A DNA stretch of 64,000 nt from Notamacropus eugenii (Eukaryota; Chordata; Mammalia; Diprotodontia; Macropodidae): the NCBI RefSeq assembly GCF_028372415.1, contig NC_092876.1:220521528-220585527 (forward strand), given 5' to 3'. Made by a program: the position numbers and the translations under genes. The number at the start of each line of letters is the position of its first letter. Positions within the stretch are counted from its first letter, which is position 1. This document shows, piece by piece, positions 22,870 through 33,543 of this stretch. The notes beneath the pieces are model-generated. The model was not told where the DNA came from, did not search any database, and saw only the letters and a program-made list of their open reading frames with translations.

Positions 22870-23855
22870 TAACAAAAATCTATTTTTTTTGTCTTTCTTC
22901 AATCCCCCAGGGAGGAAAAAAGCAAAAAAAAAAAAATCTTGTATTATATTCATAATCAAGACAAATTTCCATGTTGACCATGTTCAAAAAAAAACGTCTC
23001 ATTCATCATATTGTCCTTCATCTCTCTATCAGTAGATAGGTAACATTCTTCATCATAAGTACTCTGGAATTATGCTTAGTCATTGCTTTAATCATAATTC
23101 TTAAGTCTTTCAACACTATTTGTCTTCGCCATGTTATTCTTGTATAAATTGTTCCCCAGGTCCTGGTCACTACACTCTGCATCTTTTCATACAGATCTTC
23201 CGAGGTTTCCTGTTAATCACTCCTTTCATCATTTCTTACAGCACAATAGTATTCCATTATATCCATATAACGTAATTTGTTCAGCCATTCCCTAATTGAT
23301 GAGCACCCCATTAGTTTAGAGTTCTTTGCCACCGCCAAAAAAATGCTATAATTTTTTAAACATTTGTGTTCTTTCTTTCTTTTCCATTCTTTTCTTTCCT
23401 TTTTCTAAAAATCTTGTTGTGGATGTAGGCCTAGCAGTCAAAGGATATGCACAGTTTAGTAACTTTGGGACATAGTTTCAATTGTTCTCCAGAATGACTA
23501 GACCAGTTCATAGCTTCACTAGCAGTACATCAGTGTGCCTATTTTCCCACAGCCTCTCTGACATTTGTCAGTTTTCTTTCGTCAGCTTTGTCAATCTAAT
23601 GAATATGAAGTAGAAACCTAAAGTGAACTTAATTTTCATTTCTACAATTATTAGTTAAATGGAACATTTTTTGATGTAACTATTGATAGCTTGAATTTCT
23701 TTGTCAGAAAACTTGTTTTATCTATTTTTAAATTTTTTCTCTTTATTCTATTTATCAATTAGGAAGTGGCTCTTATTCTTATGAATTTGAATCATTTCCA
23801 TATATATCCTGGAATTTAGATATTTTTAGAGAAATTTGCTACAAAGATTTCATTG
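22870..23855 (-). repeat. L1 LINE 3' end, minus strand
   Basis: 'acagcacaatagtattccattatatccatataacgtaatttgttcagccattccctaattgatgagc', 'gttctccagaatgactagaccagttcatagcttcac', 'tttatcaattaggaagtggctcttattcttatgaattt'. Decayed 5'-truncated copy, frames broken. Confidence 0.85.
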
Positions 23856-24324
23856 GTGTAAAGCACTCCCAACATTCAAACTCCCTCTAAAAATGCAGAT
23901 CAGAATCTTGTACATAACTTACATTTTTAGAGAGTTTGGAGGCCATTTATTTGCTATTCCATACTGCCTTTCAAATGTGTTATTATTAAGATAGTAAAAA
24001 TAGTAGTGAGTCCTGATTAATTCCCCAAAGACAAAATCCTTATGTAATATTACCTTGTTAAATAACTCTCTGATCATATTTGGTGAAGCATAAAACAGGG
24101 AGATGTCTACTTGTTGGAGGTGGTCCCCACTGTCATAGGGAAAAAGATCTAGTGCAGGGTCCAAGTTAAAGGGAGATTTTATATAGTTGATGAGTCTGTA
24201 TGCGGATAACATGCTAATTACATCAAACTCTGGAACATTCTAGAGCCTCTTGGACAAACCACTCCAAAAAGTTTTGCCTAGTTATCCAGCCATGAAAAAA
24301 AAAGCTGACTAATATCCGTCATCT

Positions 24325-24640
24325 AGACCAGTTCTTCTTAAACTGTGGGACTTGACTGAAAAATCTGGCAACATTAAAAGGTTTCTGAATGCACAATGAC
24401 CAAAAATTAATTCAGAATCAAATGTGTAATGAATCTGAGGTATTTCTGGCAGTGCTTACCCATGTTGCATTACTCAACTTCACTGCAGCCTGGGTTCTGA
24501 ACATGATATGCACACTTTGCACTGCACATGCCTTCATGCCCATGTAGTGCCAACAAATGCTGCCAAAAAGGGGTTGTGAGTGGAAGCTCCAATCTAAAAT
24601 ATTATGTGCAACTGGATAACCTACAGTGCTCATTCATTAT
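24325..24640 (+). repeat. Insertion in RTE relic, possibly hAT-derived
   Basis: Begins 'cagttcttcttaaactgtggg', like a hAT terminus of the 'cagtggttctcaaac' kind, but no matching right end or 8-bp duplication was found. It sits between the YADN motif and the SPELNKR motif, where the RTE reading is lost. Confidence 0.4.
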
Positions 24641-24922
24641 TAGAGGTATCTTGAAAAGATACTGCACATAATCAAGAAGTTGAGTCCAGAATTGAACAAG
24701 AGAAAGAGATCAGGTTGGATTCCTTTTTTTTGAGATACTGCAAAATTATTTTGATGACATCAGATTTATCTTAGAAACAAAGGCCCATTTTTTTAATGCC
24801 AATATTGTACCAATGTTTAATGGACATAAGACATGGAACACTACAGTCTCTGAAAAATTAAAAATAAGGAACAACCAGAAGACAATGAAGAGGCACATGG
24901 TCAATGGGAACACAGACTAAAG

Positions 24923-25125
24923 CGGGGGTAGGGAACCTATGGCCTTGAGCCCACATGTGGCCCTCTAGGTCCTCAAGTGAGGTCCTTTGACTGAATCCAA
25001 ACTTCACAGAACAAATCCCCTTAATAAAAGGATTTGTTCTGTAAAACTTGGACTCCATCAAAAGGCCACATGCAAGGACCTAGAAGGCCACGTGTGGGCT
25101 CACGGCCACAGATTCCCTACCCCTG
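24923..25125 (+). mobile_element. hAT-type MITE (203 bp) with 8-bp TSD, nested in RTE
   Basis: The ends are near-perfect inverted repeats: CGGGGGTAGGGAAC at the left, and CAGGGGTAGGGAATC as the reverse complement of the right end. The whole element is nearly palindromic: 'ccacatgtggccctctaggtcctca' and 'ggacctagaaggccacgtgtgg' can pair. Flanks are GACTAAAG (24915-24922) and GATTAAAG (25126-25133), an 8-bp duplication with one mismatch. A second copy of the family is at 41861-42036. Confidence 0.85.
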
Positions 25126-25344
25126 GATTAAAGGATGTTATCAAAGATATATGTTCAGGAAACACATGGTCAGAATGAAGATGCTTTCACAGTGTTCCAT
25201 TGATGTCTTTACTCAAGATCTCTAGCACAATAAATGGACTTCCTTTTCCCTCCCTCCAACCATGGGTTACAATCTGCATTTCTAAAAAGTATCAAATAAT
25301 AGATTCTTGAGAGTATTTGACCCCTCTGCCATTAATGTTTCAAG

Positions 25345-25448
25345 ACTCTGAACAAGTTGATTCACTACTCTAGGCCTCAGTTTTCTCCTCTGTAAAATAA
25401 GGGGACTGGATGGGATGACATGAAATTCTTTCCAGTTCTGACATTCCC
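25345..25448 (+). repeat. MIR-type SINE
   Basis: 'aagttgattcactactctaggcctcagttttctcctctgtaaaataagggg' is a forward MIR core and tail. Confidence 0.8.
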
Positions 25449-25659
25449 TTTTTGTTTAATTTTCATGTTAATTTATATTGTTAAGAAATTTAATGTATAT
25501 TAGATCAAGGCAGATACTTAGATTCTCTTAATAAAATGACCTAGAGTGTGGTGGTATAAAAAGTGTAGTAACACCTGGGAAGCTAATGCTTTGGAGAAAG
25601 CACATTTTCAATGGAAATACTGAGAAGTAGTTCAGTCAGCAGATTCTTATTAAATGCCT

Positions 25660-26100
25660 ACTGTTAAATTATGAGGATTGAGAAAAGACTAGTGGATTTG
25701 GCAGTTAAGAGATCATTGGTAACTTTGGAGAGGGCAGTTCCAATGGAATGATTAGGTTGGAAGCTGGGTTGTAAGAGGATAAGAAGAGAACAAGAGGAGA
25801 GAAAGTGAAGGTACCTTATTATTGTAGCTGACCTTTTTAAGGAGTTTAACCACAAAGGGCAGAAGTAATATAGGATGGTGGTGGAAGGATCAATACAGGG
25901 TTTTTTGAGGATGAGGGAGACATGGGCATGTTTGTAGACAGTAGGGAAAGAGTCAAAAGAGAGGGAGAAATTGAAAAGTGGTAAAGACAAAAGCGTAGTC
26001 TGTTGGAAAAGATGAAGATGGAAACATATCAGCCCAGGACAAGTATCCAATGGAACTGAGCAAGAGAGAACCGAAGAACCTCAGGTAACTGCAGCAGCTG
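25660..26100 (-). pseudogene. L2 LINE reverse-transcriptase relic (part 1)
   Basis: The minus strand reads, over about 128 open codons, VSLILKKPCIDPS, FLSSCSLLILLQPSFQPNHSIGTALSKVTNDLL. This is the L2/CR1-clade reverse-transcriptase N-terminal region ('FxPxHSTETALxKVTNDL'). A parallel copy at 55490-56465 has FCPHHSTETALSKVTNNLF. Together with 28486-29480 it forms one L2 broken by later insertions. Confidence 0.8.
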
Positions 26101-26156
26101 CTCCTGAGATGATCAGCCCACAGATTAAATGCCTATAAGTCACCTACTTGAACTTA

Positions 26157-27440
26157 CAGGAGCCAAGATGGCAGAGTGATTAGTAAATCCTCTATCCCTC
26201 CCCTTGTTAACTTAGAAAAACTCAAGCGAATATTTACCCAGGAAAAATCCTAGAACAGTGGGATCAGCCAAAGGGGCAAAGCGTCTCTTAGCTCATGAGG
26301 CTAGGAAAATCACAAAGCAGGATCCTTCTTGCTGTGGCTGAAGGGGACCAGTGCAGGACTGGAACTGTCCCAGACAGCCCCACCTCAGCGAACTGGGAGG
26401 AGATCCTGAGCCCCAAGGGGGGTAGAGCCCACAATTGTCAATACTAGGACCACAGGCATGCCTCAGCACAGCCACGGGAATAGGGAAGACACTAGTGCAA
26501 ATGGTACATCAACTACAGAATCTGCTTGTGCTCAGGAGAGGAGACCTTCTGTGGTCAGATCACCCCTCCCCCACACTTAACACAGCTAGCTCCAGGGTAA
26601 CTCCCAGGAAACTCAGAAAGACTTCACCTGGCCTCTGCTTTGGCAAATCAGCCAGCTCAGCACCAGGTAAGCTATAGATTCTAGCTTCTAGCTGAAAGAA
26701 CCAGAGGCTATAATACACAAAGCCTCAAATTCCAAGCAAAAGAACAGTGGGACAAAGCCCCCAGAAGCAGAGATCCATTTAAAAGCCAAGAAAAGGGCAA
26801 TCATCATGATCAAGAAACAAGCCAGAAAAGATAAGCCCATAGAATCTTTCTATGGGGACAAGGACCAAAACACAAATACCAATAAATCAGCATTGAGACT
26901 ATACTCCCATCTGAAACTTCAGAAGGGAATATGAACTGGTCTCAAGCCCAGAAAGCATTCTTGGAAGAGCTCAAGAAGGATTTTAAAAGCCAAATTAGGG
27001 AAGTAGAAGAAAAACTGGCTAATGATTATAAAAATATGAAAAAAGAAATCATGGAAGAATTTAAAAGGAACAGTTGGATAGATAGAAAAGGAGATGCAAA
27101 AGTTTACTGAAGAAAACAATTTGATAAAAATTAGAATTGGGCAAGGAGAAGCCAGCGACTCTATGAGACATCAAGAATCAGTCAAATGGAATCTAAAGAA
27201 TGAAAAAAATAGAAGAAAATGTAAAATATCTAATTGGAAAAACAACTGACCTGGAAAATAGATCCAGGAGAGAAAATCTAAGAATTATTGGCCTACCAGA
27301 AAGCCATGATGAAAAAAAGAGCCTGGACAGTATCTTCCAAAAATCACCAAGGAAAACTGCCTAGAAGTCCTAGACCCAGAGGGCAAAATAGTCATCGAAA
27401 GAATCCACTGTTCACCTCCTGAAAGGAAAAGATGGAGAGG
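26157..27440 (+). mobile_element. L1 5' end with ORF1 relic, plus strand
   Basis: Starts with the L1 5' signature 'ggagccaagatggcagagtg', has a 5' UTR of about 650 bases, then an ORF1 relic beginning near 26805 (MIKKQARKDKP). It contains RSRRENLRIIGLPESHDEKKS at about 27262 and ERIHCSPPER near 27400, then stops abruptly with no ORF2, 3' UTR or A tail. L2-type sequence resumes at once. Keeping the 5' end but losing the 3' end is opposite to usual target-primed truncation. Confidence 0.8.
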
Positions 27441-27825
27441 GAAAGATGTGTTGTGCATGTGGCAGAGTTAGCTTTGATATGGAATAAGGCTACCTCTCTA
27501 TGTGTGAGATTGGGTGAAAGAGAAGATAGTGTCATAAGGCATCTGAATAATATGAGGTGAAGAAGAGGAAAGAGGAAGCTCAAGGCTTATGGCCTCAATG
27601 TTTTCTATAAAGTGCAAGGCAAAGTTCTCAGTTTGAGGAGAGATAAAAAGGTTTAGAAGAACCACTGTGAAGAGTGGGATAGGGAGTTGATAAGGGAGGT
27701 GTTAAAGAATTACCTAACAGCAGTGAAGGCCCAGTTGTTGCAACATAAATTTGTTGTGGACTCAGTCAGAATGGTTATATGATTTTCTCTACTTTCTTTC
27801 AACAGTGCATGTATATATGGGACAG
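27441..27825 (-). repeat. L2 LINE continuation (part 2)
   Basis: Purine-rich sequence of the same character as the flanking L2 relics ('agattgggtgaaagagaagatagtg', 'gaggagagataaaaagg'). It lies between the L2 RT and endonuclease pieces and is assigned to L2 mainly by position. Confidence 0.5.
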
Positions 27826-27985
27826 CTAGGTAGTATAGGGATCAGTTAAGTAGTGTGGTAGCTAGAGCACTGACCCAGGAGTCAGGAGAACTTGACTTCA
27901 AATTTTGCCTCAGAGGCTTACTAGCTGTGTGACTCTGGCATTGTCTCCACAAAAACAAAACAAGCAAACAAACAAAAAGTACATG
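27826..27985 (+). repeat. SINE with A-rich tail
   Basis: 'tggtagctagagcactgacccaggagtcaggagaacttgacttcaaattttgcctcagaggcttactagctgtgtgac' then '(caaacaaa)n'. 3'-truncated relative to other CORE-SINEs here. Confidence 0.8.
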
Positions 27986-28056
27986 TGTTAAAGCAAAAAT
28001 GTTAGAGGTTGTGAGTGATCCAAAACTGGGGTTTAGTAGGGCAAAATTGTCAATAT

Positions 28057-28485
28057 GATTGTTATGTTTGTCCTTCATTTTCGAGGAAGACCGTGCCATC
28101 AGAGAAATGATGACATGACTTGCACTTGACTTTGTTTTGAGAGAGGGAGGGCTGTACAAGGTCACCAGCCTCACTTTCTCCTCCTGAGCCATCTGGATCC
28201 AGTGACCAGATATTCTTCAGGAGGACTTGAGATGGCCCAGGATGCAATGAGACACCTTGGCCTTTTTAGTCTAGGCCTTTTGACATACTTTGAGGGAGGT
28301 AATGCCCGTTCAGTGAATAGACTTCTTTAAGAAGTAGTCAGGGAATGGCCCTTTTAATGAGCAAAAGAAAAAAATAACTAAATCAAACTTGGAGTCAAAG
28401 AAAAATTGTTACTATCAATAATCACTCTAAGCCAGCCATTAAGTGGAGCTTGGGCAGGGACCTATTGTTGTCCAACCTATGGGCT
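28057..28485 (+). repeat. Dispersed ~430-bp repeat, copy 2
   Basis: Partner of 7207-7633. Includes 'gtgaccagatattcttcaggaggac', absent from copy 1. CpGs of copy 1 are mostly TG/CA here, as expected from deamination in methylated DNA. It is inserted within the L2. Confidence 0.8.
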
Positions 28486-29480
28486 TCAAAGTGCCCTGGG
28501 TTTAAGGTTTTGGGAACAAGAAGGAAGAGAGGAAGGAAGGAAGTCAATATGATAGGTGGGCAAGGGAGGAGGACTCAAGAAAAGAGGATAGTATACAGTG
28601 GAAATGGTTCACCGAGGGATTAAGACAAGGCTGTGCAGGGGTGATGGCCTGGGAGAGAATTGAAGGGCTGAGGGATTAAAGTTCTAGGTGTGGATAAAAA
28701 GTAGGATTTGGTAAGAGACGGCAGAGGGAAAGTCAGAAAGCCAATATATTATGGTTAGATGAGGGGATTTTGGAATTCTTGAGCATGGAGGTGGTACATT
28801 TTTGTGAGTGGTTAGATCAAGGCTTTTAGCATCTTTGTATGTGCCTGAGGTTGGGTGGAGGAGTAGCTCATGGGAAGTTAGTAGGTGGAGGAAGTGAGTG
28901 GTTAGGGTGTTTGAGGGAGAGTCACTATGTATGTTGAAGTCCCTAGTATGAAGGCAGGAGTTGTGGGGAGGAAAGAAAAATTGTGAGCCAGGTACTAAAC
29001 TCAGTGAGAAAGAACAGGGAGTGAAAGACCTGGAGGTCTCTAGTTATCAATTACCATGATTTTGATTGGGTGATAGATATGAATAGCATGAACCTGAAAA
29101 GAGGTTATTAAGTGAGAAGAGGTAAGAGGAGAACCTGGAAGTGGCAGTGGGGAGCATGGAGTATTCCAACTTCCTTACCTCATCCAGTAAGCTGAGGGGA
29201 ATGAGTGAAAATGCAGCCAGCACTGGAAAGGGTGACCAGGGAGGCTGTGTGGAGAGCCTAGGTTAGAGTGATTGCTAGAAGATGGGAGGAATAGGAAATG
29301 AAAATATCTAGGACTAAGGAACATCTGTTATCTGTGGAACCAGTATTCTAGTGGGGACAGTGGAAGGGCTGTGTAGTATTTGCCTCAGACTTTGGGGTGG
29401 GAGGGTTGAGGGGAATGGAAATAAGGAATCAGATGGTAGAGATGGGAAATGGAGTTTGGATGATGACCTCCAGAATTTCA
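28486..29480 (-). pseudogene. L2 LINE endonuclease-domain relic (part 3)
   Basis: Read from the minus strand, the region near 28930-28965 gives a decayed ILxDFNIH (apurinic endonuclease GDFN motif). Adjacent purine-rich blocks ('gagaacctggaagtggcagtgggg', 'gaccagggaggctgtgtgg') match the L2 ORF order I know. It lies 5' (minus sense) of the RT piece, as expected, so 25660-29480 is one L2 of about 2 kb surviving sequence split by three insertions. Confidence 0.65.
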
Positions 29481-30029
29481 GAATCACTTGGATGTGTAGA
29501 CTATGACTGGATGTTCATCAGTGAGTAGGAGACACTTTTCTTTCCAGAGGAGGCTGGAGATCAGACTGGAGAAGGTGGGAGGTACAGGGTCAGATGGCAG
29601 GGCCCATGTCACTCGTCTTCCCTCTGAAAACAGGACAGGGTTTGGACCTCACTTCTGGAGATGCAAGGCCTGCTCTTTACCAACCTTCATCTTCCTCTTC
29701 CCTCAGGGGGCAGACGTAGTAAACATAAAGTCAGAGGAAGGCTAATACAAAGGAAGGCAAAAGCAAGCCTGCCCTGTGGAAACAAGCTTCTGGTTCAGAA
29801 AAAAAAACCTTTTATATATTAACTTCCTTAAAGATGTGGCAGCTGCGCACTTTCCACTGAACCACTTCCAGAATTAAGCCCTAGGTGGACTTGACATCAC
29901 CATCTACAACCTTACCACTTTCTGGCTTTAAAGAGCCTTCTTGTAATTCTATCCATCAATATGCTGATATCTTAAACTGAAAGCCACTATCTTAATGAAG
30001 ATTGAAGAGCTTTAGTACGGGCATTCTGC
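29481..30029. other. Intergenic, nothing firm
   Basis: May include more L2 5' sequence to about 29750. The 80-codon open frame at 29503-29745 has no recognisable domain. Confidence 0.4.
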
Positions 30030-30261
30030 CATTGGAAAGCTAGATGGTGCTGTGGGTAGAGCACCAGGCCCGGAGTTCAAATCTGACTTCAGACACTTAG
30101 CTGTGTGACCCTGGGCAAGTCACTAAACCCAGTTTGCCTCAATTTCTTCATCTGTAAAATGAGCTGGAGAAGGAAATGGCCAACCACTGCAGTATCTTTG
30201 CCACGAAAACCTCAAATAAGGTCATGAAAAGTCAGAAACAATTGAATAATAACAACAAAAG
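30030..30261 (+). repeat. Full-length CORE-SINE
   Basis: 'gctagatggtgctgtgggtagagcaccaggcccggagttcaaatc', 'gtgtgaccctgggcaagtcac', 'gctggagaaggaaatggccaaccactgcagtatctttgcc', '(aataataacaacaaaag)'. Head, core, tail and terminal repeat all present. Confidence 0.92.
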
Positions 30262-31195
30262 TATGGAAGAAGGGGGGTCTGGTCAGAGATGATGGGAGGA
30301 AAGGAAAGGGGACTGTGTTAGGAGGACGCCGATGACAGGTTTTACCTACTTTTACTTTTGCTGAGGGCTGCCAGTACCAACTAGTCTAGAATACTGCCAG
30401 ACTCCCCTTTAGCACAAATACCTGTAATGTGCTGCCCCTTGTCCTATATCTTCCTGAATTTTATTTTAGGGGCTAATATCGTAAAGAAGTAAGGGTACTT
30501 ACTCTTTCAAAGTGGATAGCTACCCTTTGGGGTTATTCTAATTAAGGGTCTGGCCCTTGGCTTTGAAGCTTTGAAAAGTTTGTTTTTTTTTTTTTTTTTT
30601 TAAGTTCATCCATAGGTGATAAAACTCTGGAGGTTTATTCACACTAACCAAATTCACTAGACACTTCCAAACAAGAATGCCAGTTCATTTATAATGAATG
30701 CTATTTTGGGCCTGAGCACTTGGACTGTTTGTCTGTACAGCCTGGGAAAAAGGTCAACTCAAGACCAGATAATAGAACCAAAGGTGGCATGCTGAGCACA
30801 GAATTAGAGGTAAGAGAACTGGCTCTTACCCAAAGGCTATTTGTGTCAAACTGCTATATCCTTAACTGACCTTTTCCTCTCCAGGGATAGACTGGAACTG
30901 GTGTACCCTGTCCCCTATAAGGATGCCTTATTCTGCAGGAGACAGGCTGCATCCCTGCTCACAAGCAGGAAAGTGATAGTCTGATTTGCCATTGTAATAT
31001 CACCTCTTGTCATATAAAATACTAAAATTTTCAGTCATTTGGTCAACCTCTATCAATTGATTCCTTATTCCCATTCCTCTCAACCCTCCCACCCCAAAGT
31101 CCAGGGCAAATACTGCACAACCCTTCCAATGTATCCTCTAGAATAATGATTCCACAGACAATAGATGTTCCTTATTCCTAGATCTTTTCATTTCT
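30262..31195. other. Intergenic; T19 run
   Basis: Contains a T run at about 30583-30601. Otherwise no recognisable features. Confidence 0.5.
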
Positions 31196-31199
31196 CCCA

Positions 31200-31775
31200 A
31201 CAAGTCAGTAGCTACCTACTATGTGTCAGGCACTGAGCTAGCATAAGTACAAAGAATGAAAGTACTTTCTTACAAGGAGGTTACATTCTAATGGAGGGGA
31301 CAATAAGTATATACAAAAAATGTAGTATAAACATATATAATAATAGCTAAAATTTATATAATTTTATGTGCCAGGTACTATGTGTGTATATGTATGTGTC
31401 TGTATATATGTGTGTGTGTGTGTGTGTATGTATAGGTAGGTATGTATGTATATATGCACACACACATATAAAACTTTACAGTTATCTCATTGTATCCTCA
31501 CAGCAACCCGGGGAGGTAGATGCTATTATTATCCCCATTTTACAGATGAGGAAACTGAGTCAGATGGTAAGTGACTTGCCCAAGTTCACATAGCTAGCAG
31601 GTGTCTGAGGCCAGATTGTAATTCAGGTCTTCCTGGCTTCAGGTCCAGTGTTCATTATCATAGAATAGATAAACAAAATGTAGTTTGGGAGGGACAGCAC
31701 TGGCCTTTGGGGAGCTCAAAAAAGGCTTCATGCAGAAGGTGATACTTGATCTAAGTTACCATAGAAGAGGGACTT
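31200..31775 (+). repeat. MAR1-type repeat split by a SINE
   Basis: The left part (31200-31330: 'ctactatgtgtcaggcactgagctagc', 'caaggaggttacattctaatgg') and the right part (31668-31775: 'gggagggacagcactggcc', 'gcttcatgcagaaggtgatacttgatc') are consecutive segments of one repeat, separated by the element at 31345-31665. Confidence 0.7.
31345..31665 (-). repeat. tRNA/MIR-type SINE with internal TG microsatellite
   Basis: 'taatagctaaaatttatataattttatgtgccagg', then a (TG)n/(GTAT)n expansion (about 31380-31460), then 'ctcacagcaacccggggaggtagatgctattattatccccattttacagatgaggaaactgag'. The microsatellite grew inside the SINE. Confidence 0.85.
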
Positions 31776-31779
31776 TCTT

Positions 31780-32515
31780 CAATAGAGGTGAGGAGGAAGT
31801 GTAATACAATTATAACTTAGGGTGGTGGCTTCCTGATAACACTGTGGGGCCCTTTTGGATTCTTATCTCCAAAGGAAGTTGCTCTTTTGAATCTGTCCTT
31901 TTTCTAATCCTTAGGCCTTAGTTTTGCTGTATAGAACTCCCAGGAGTCTAAGTGGAATGGAGGTGACTGGGCAATTGAATTGAGGAAACTGATGCTCTTC
32001 TGAGAAATAAATGAATTGTATTTACCCTCATTCCATCATATACCAAAAGCATTTTTCTTAAAGAGAACTGGTGAGTTCCATAGACAAACTGAAGACAAGT
32101 GTTTCCTGTACAAGGTGATGAGCTCTGTATCATCCATTCTAACCAGACCAACAAAGCAGAATTACTGGGGGCCATCTGCTGAAAGATAGAGATAGGAGCT
32201 TTGTTTTAGGGATGTTTTTTCTGGACGATGTAATGGACATCGTGGTTTCTGACTTCCATGTACTACTTCAGTAACGATGCAAAGATTTTATTTGTTACAG
32301 TACATTACGATGCTAAAAGGAATTTTTTTAAGGGCTTTTCATGGTATTAGCCAAGGTGGACCATCTCCCAGCCCTCTGAAGTTCACACTAAATATCCTTC
32401 TCTACCTTCGATGTTGCCATTTCCTGTGATTGAAATGCCCTCCTCAGATTCTTACATACTTGCAGCCCAATGCTGAGCTTATTATTCTGTACTGTAATCT
32501 ATAGGATCCTAGTTT
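31780..32515. other. Intergenic, nothing recognised
   Basis: No gene-like or clear repeat signal. Confidence 0.45.
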
Positions 32516-32519
32516 TAGA

Positions 32520-32730
32520 TCACAAAGAAACCATAGAGGGCATGTAGTCCAACCCTTTCATTTTACCTATGAGGAACCTGGGAAGTTTAATGAGGTGGCT
32601 AGGTAGCACAGTTGATAGAGCTTTGGACTTGGGAGGCAGAAAGTCCTCAGTTAAAATTCTGACTCAAGTCAAATAAAATAATATTTGTAAAAATGCTTTG
32701 CAAACTTAAAGTACTATATACATACCAGGA
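32520..32730 (+). repeat. Two abutting SINE fragments
   Basis: 32520-32590 is a reversed MIR-like fragment ('gggcatgtagtccaaccctttcattttacctatgaggaacc'). 32590-32730 is a plus-strand SINE ('gaggtggctaggtagcacagttgatagagctttggacttgggaggcag') with a tail 'aataatatttgtaaaaatgctttgcaaac'. Confidence 0.7.
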
Positions 32731-32869
32731 TGTGTATTATATTTCTTGACAGTGAGGACAGTTTTATCTAGTTTCTATTTTTCTAGAGCTTCTTGCAGAG
32801 GGCATTTAATAAATATTTTTTATTTCAATTGTTAGTGGTATAGCAACTTTAGAGATTTTCACTGACTGT

Positions 32870-33440
32870 CCTCCATGCTTGGAATTCTCTCTGTCATCAT
32901 CCTCTCTGCCACCTGGCTTCTTTAAGTTCCAGCTCAAGGCTTACCTTCCTCAAGAGTCCTTTCGCAGTCTTCTTTAAGCCTGGTGCCTTCCTTCCAAGAT
33001 TATCTCCAATTTATCCCGTATTTATCTTGTTTGTGAACAGCTAGATGATGCAATGGATAGAGGAATGTTGGGCTCAGAATCAGGAAGACCCAAGTTCCAA
33101 TACTGTGTGATCCTGGGCAAGTCACTTAACCCTGTTTGCTTCAGTTACTCATCTGTAAAATGAGCGAGAGAAGGAAATGGCAAACTGTTCCAATATCTTT
33201 TCCAAGAAAGCACCAAATGGGTCATGAAGAGTCAGATATGAGTGAAACAACACAACAATAATATTTTGTTTGTACCTAGTTGTTTGCATGTTGTTTCCCC
33301 CTCAGATTTGTGGGTGCCTTGAGAACACAGACTGTTTGATTTTCTTTTTCTTTTTGTTCTTATCTTTATCTTTCCTATATCCCCAGTGCTTAGCACAGTG
33401 CCTGGCAGGTAAGTAGGCACTTAATAAATGTTTGTTGATG
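32870..33440 (+). repeat. L2 LINE 3' end split by a SINE
   Basis: The left half ('cacctggcttctttaagttccagctcaaggcttaccttcc', 'tttatcttgtttgtg') and the right half ('tgtttgtacctagttgtttgcatgttg', 'ccccagtgcttagcacagtgcctggc', 'aggcacttaataaatgtttgttgatgac') are contiguous in L2. The SINE at 33036-33262 separates them. Confidence 0.85.
33036..33262 (+). repeat. CORE-SINE inserted in L2
   Basis: Complete SINE: 'cagctagatgatgcaatggatagagg', 'gtgtgatcctgggcaagtcacttaaccctgtttgcttcag', 'tcatgaagagtcagatatgagtgaaacaacacaac'. Confidence 0.88.
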
Positions 33441-33543
33441 ACTTCCTGACTTCAGATCCACCGAGCCATCTACCATTGAAGCTTTCTATAATCAAGTATC
33501 ATTTTGATAGTTCAGGTATAGGTTAAAGATATAAAAGGAACTC

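Larger units (their letters stand above)
24060..25215 (+). pseudogene. RTE-type LINE reverse-transcriptase relic
   Basis: Several short plus-strand windows translate to non-LTR reverse-transcriptase motifs in the right order. They are IKQGDV near 24090 (the R/K-QGD motif), LYADNMLITSNSGTF near 24200 (the YADD box with D to N), SPELNKRKRSGWIPF near 24690, and TWNTTVSEKLKIR plus KRHMV near 24830-24900. After the MITE at 24923-25125, the sequence continues with LKDVIKDICSGNTWSE. The family call (RTE/BovB-like) rests on these motifs from memory. Many stops and shifts make it dead. It is interrupted at 24325-24640 and 24923-25125. Confidence 0.6.

Noticed and set aside
23919-24212. 97-codon reverse frame that looks protein-like
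   Set aside because: The plus strand at the same place reads RT motifs (IKQGDV, LYADNM), so the reverse frame is the shadow of the RTE relic.
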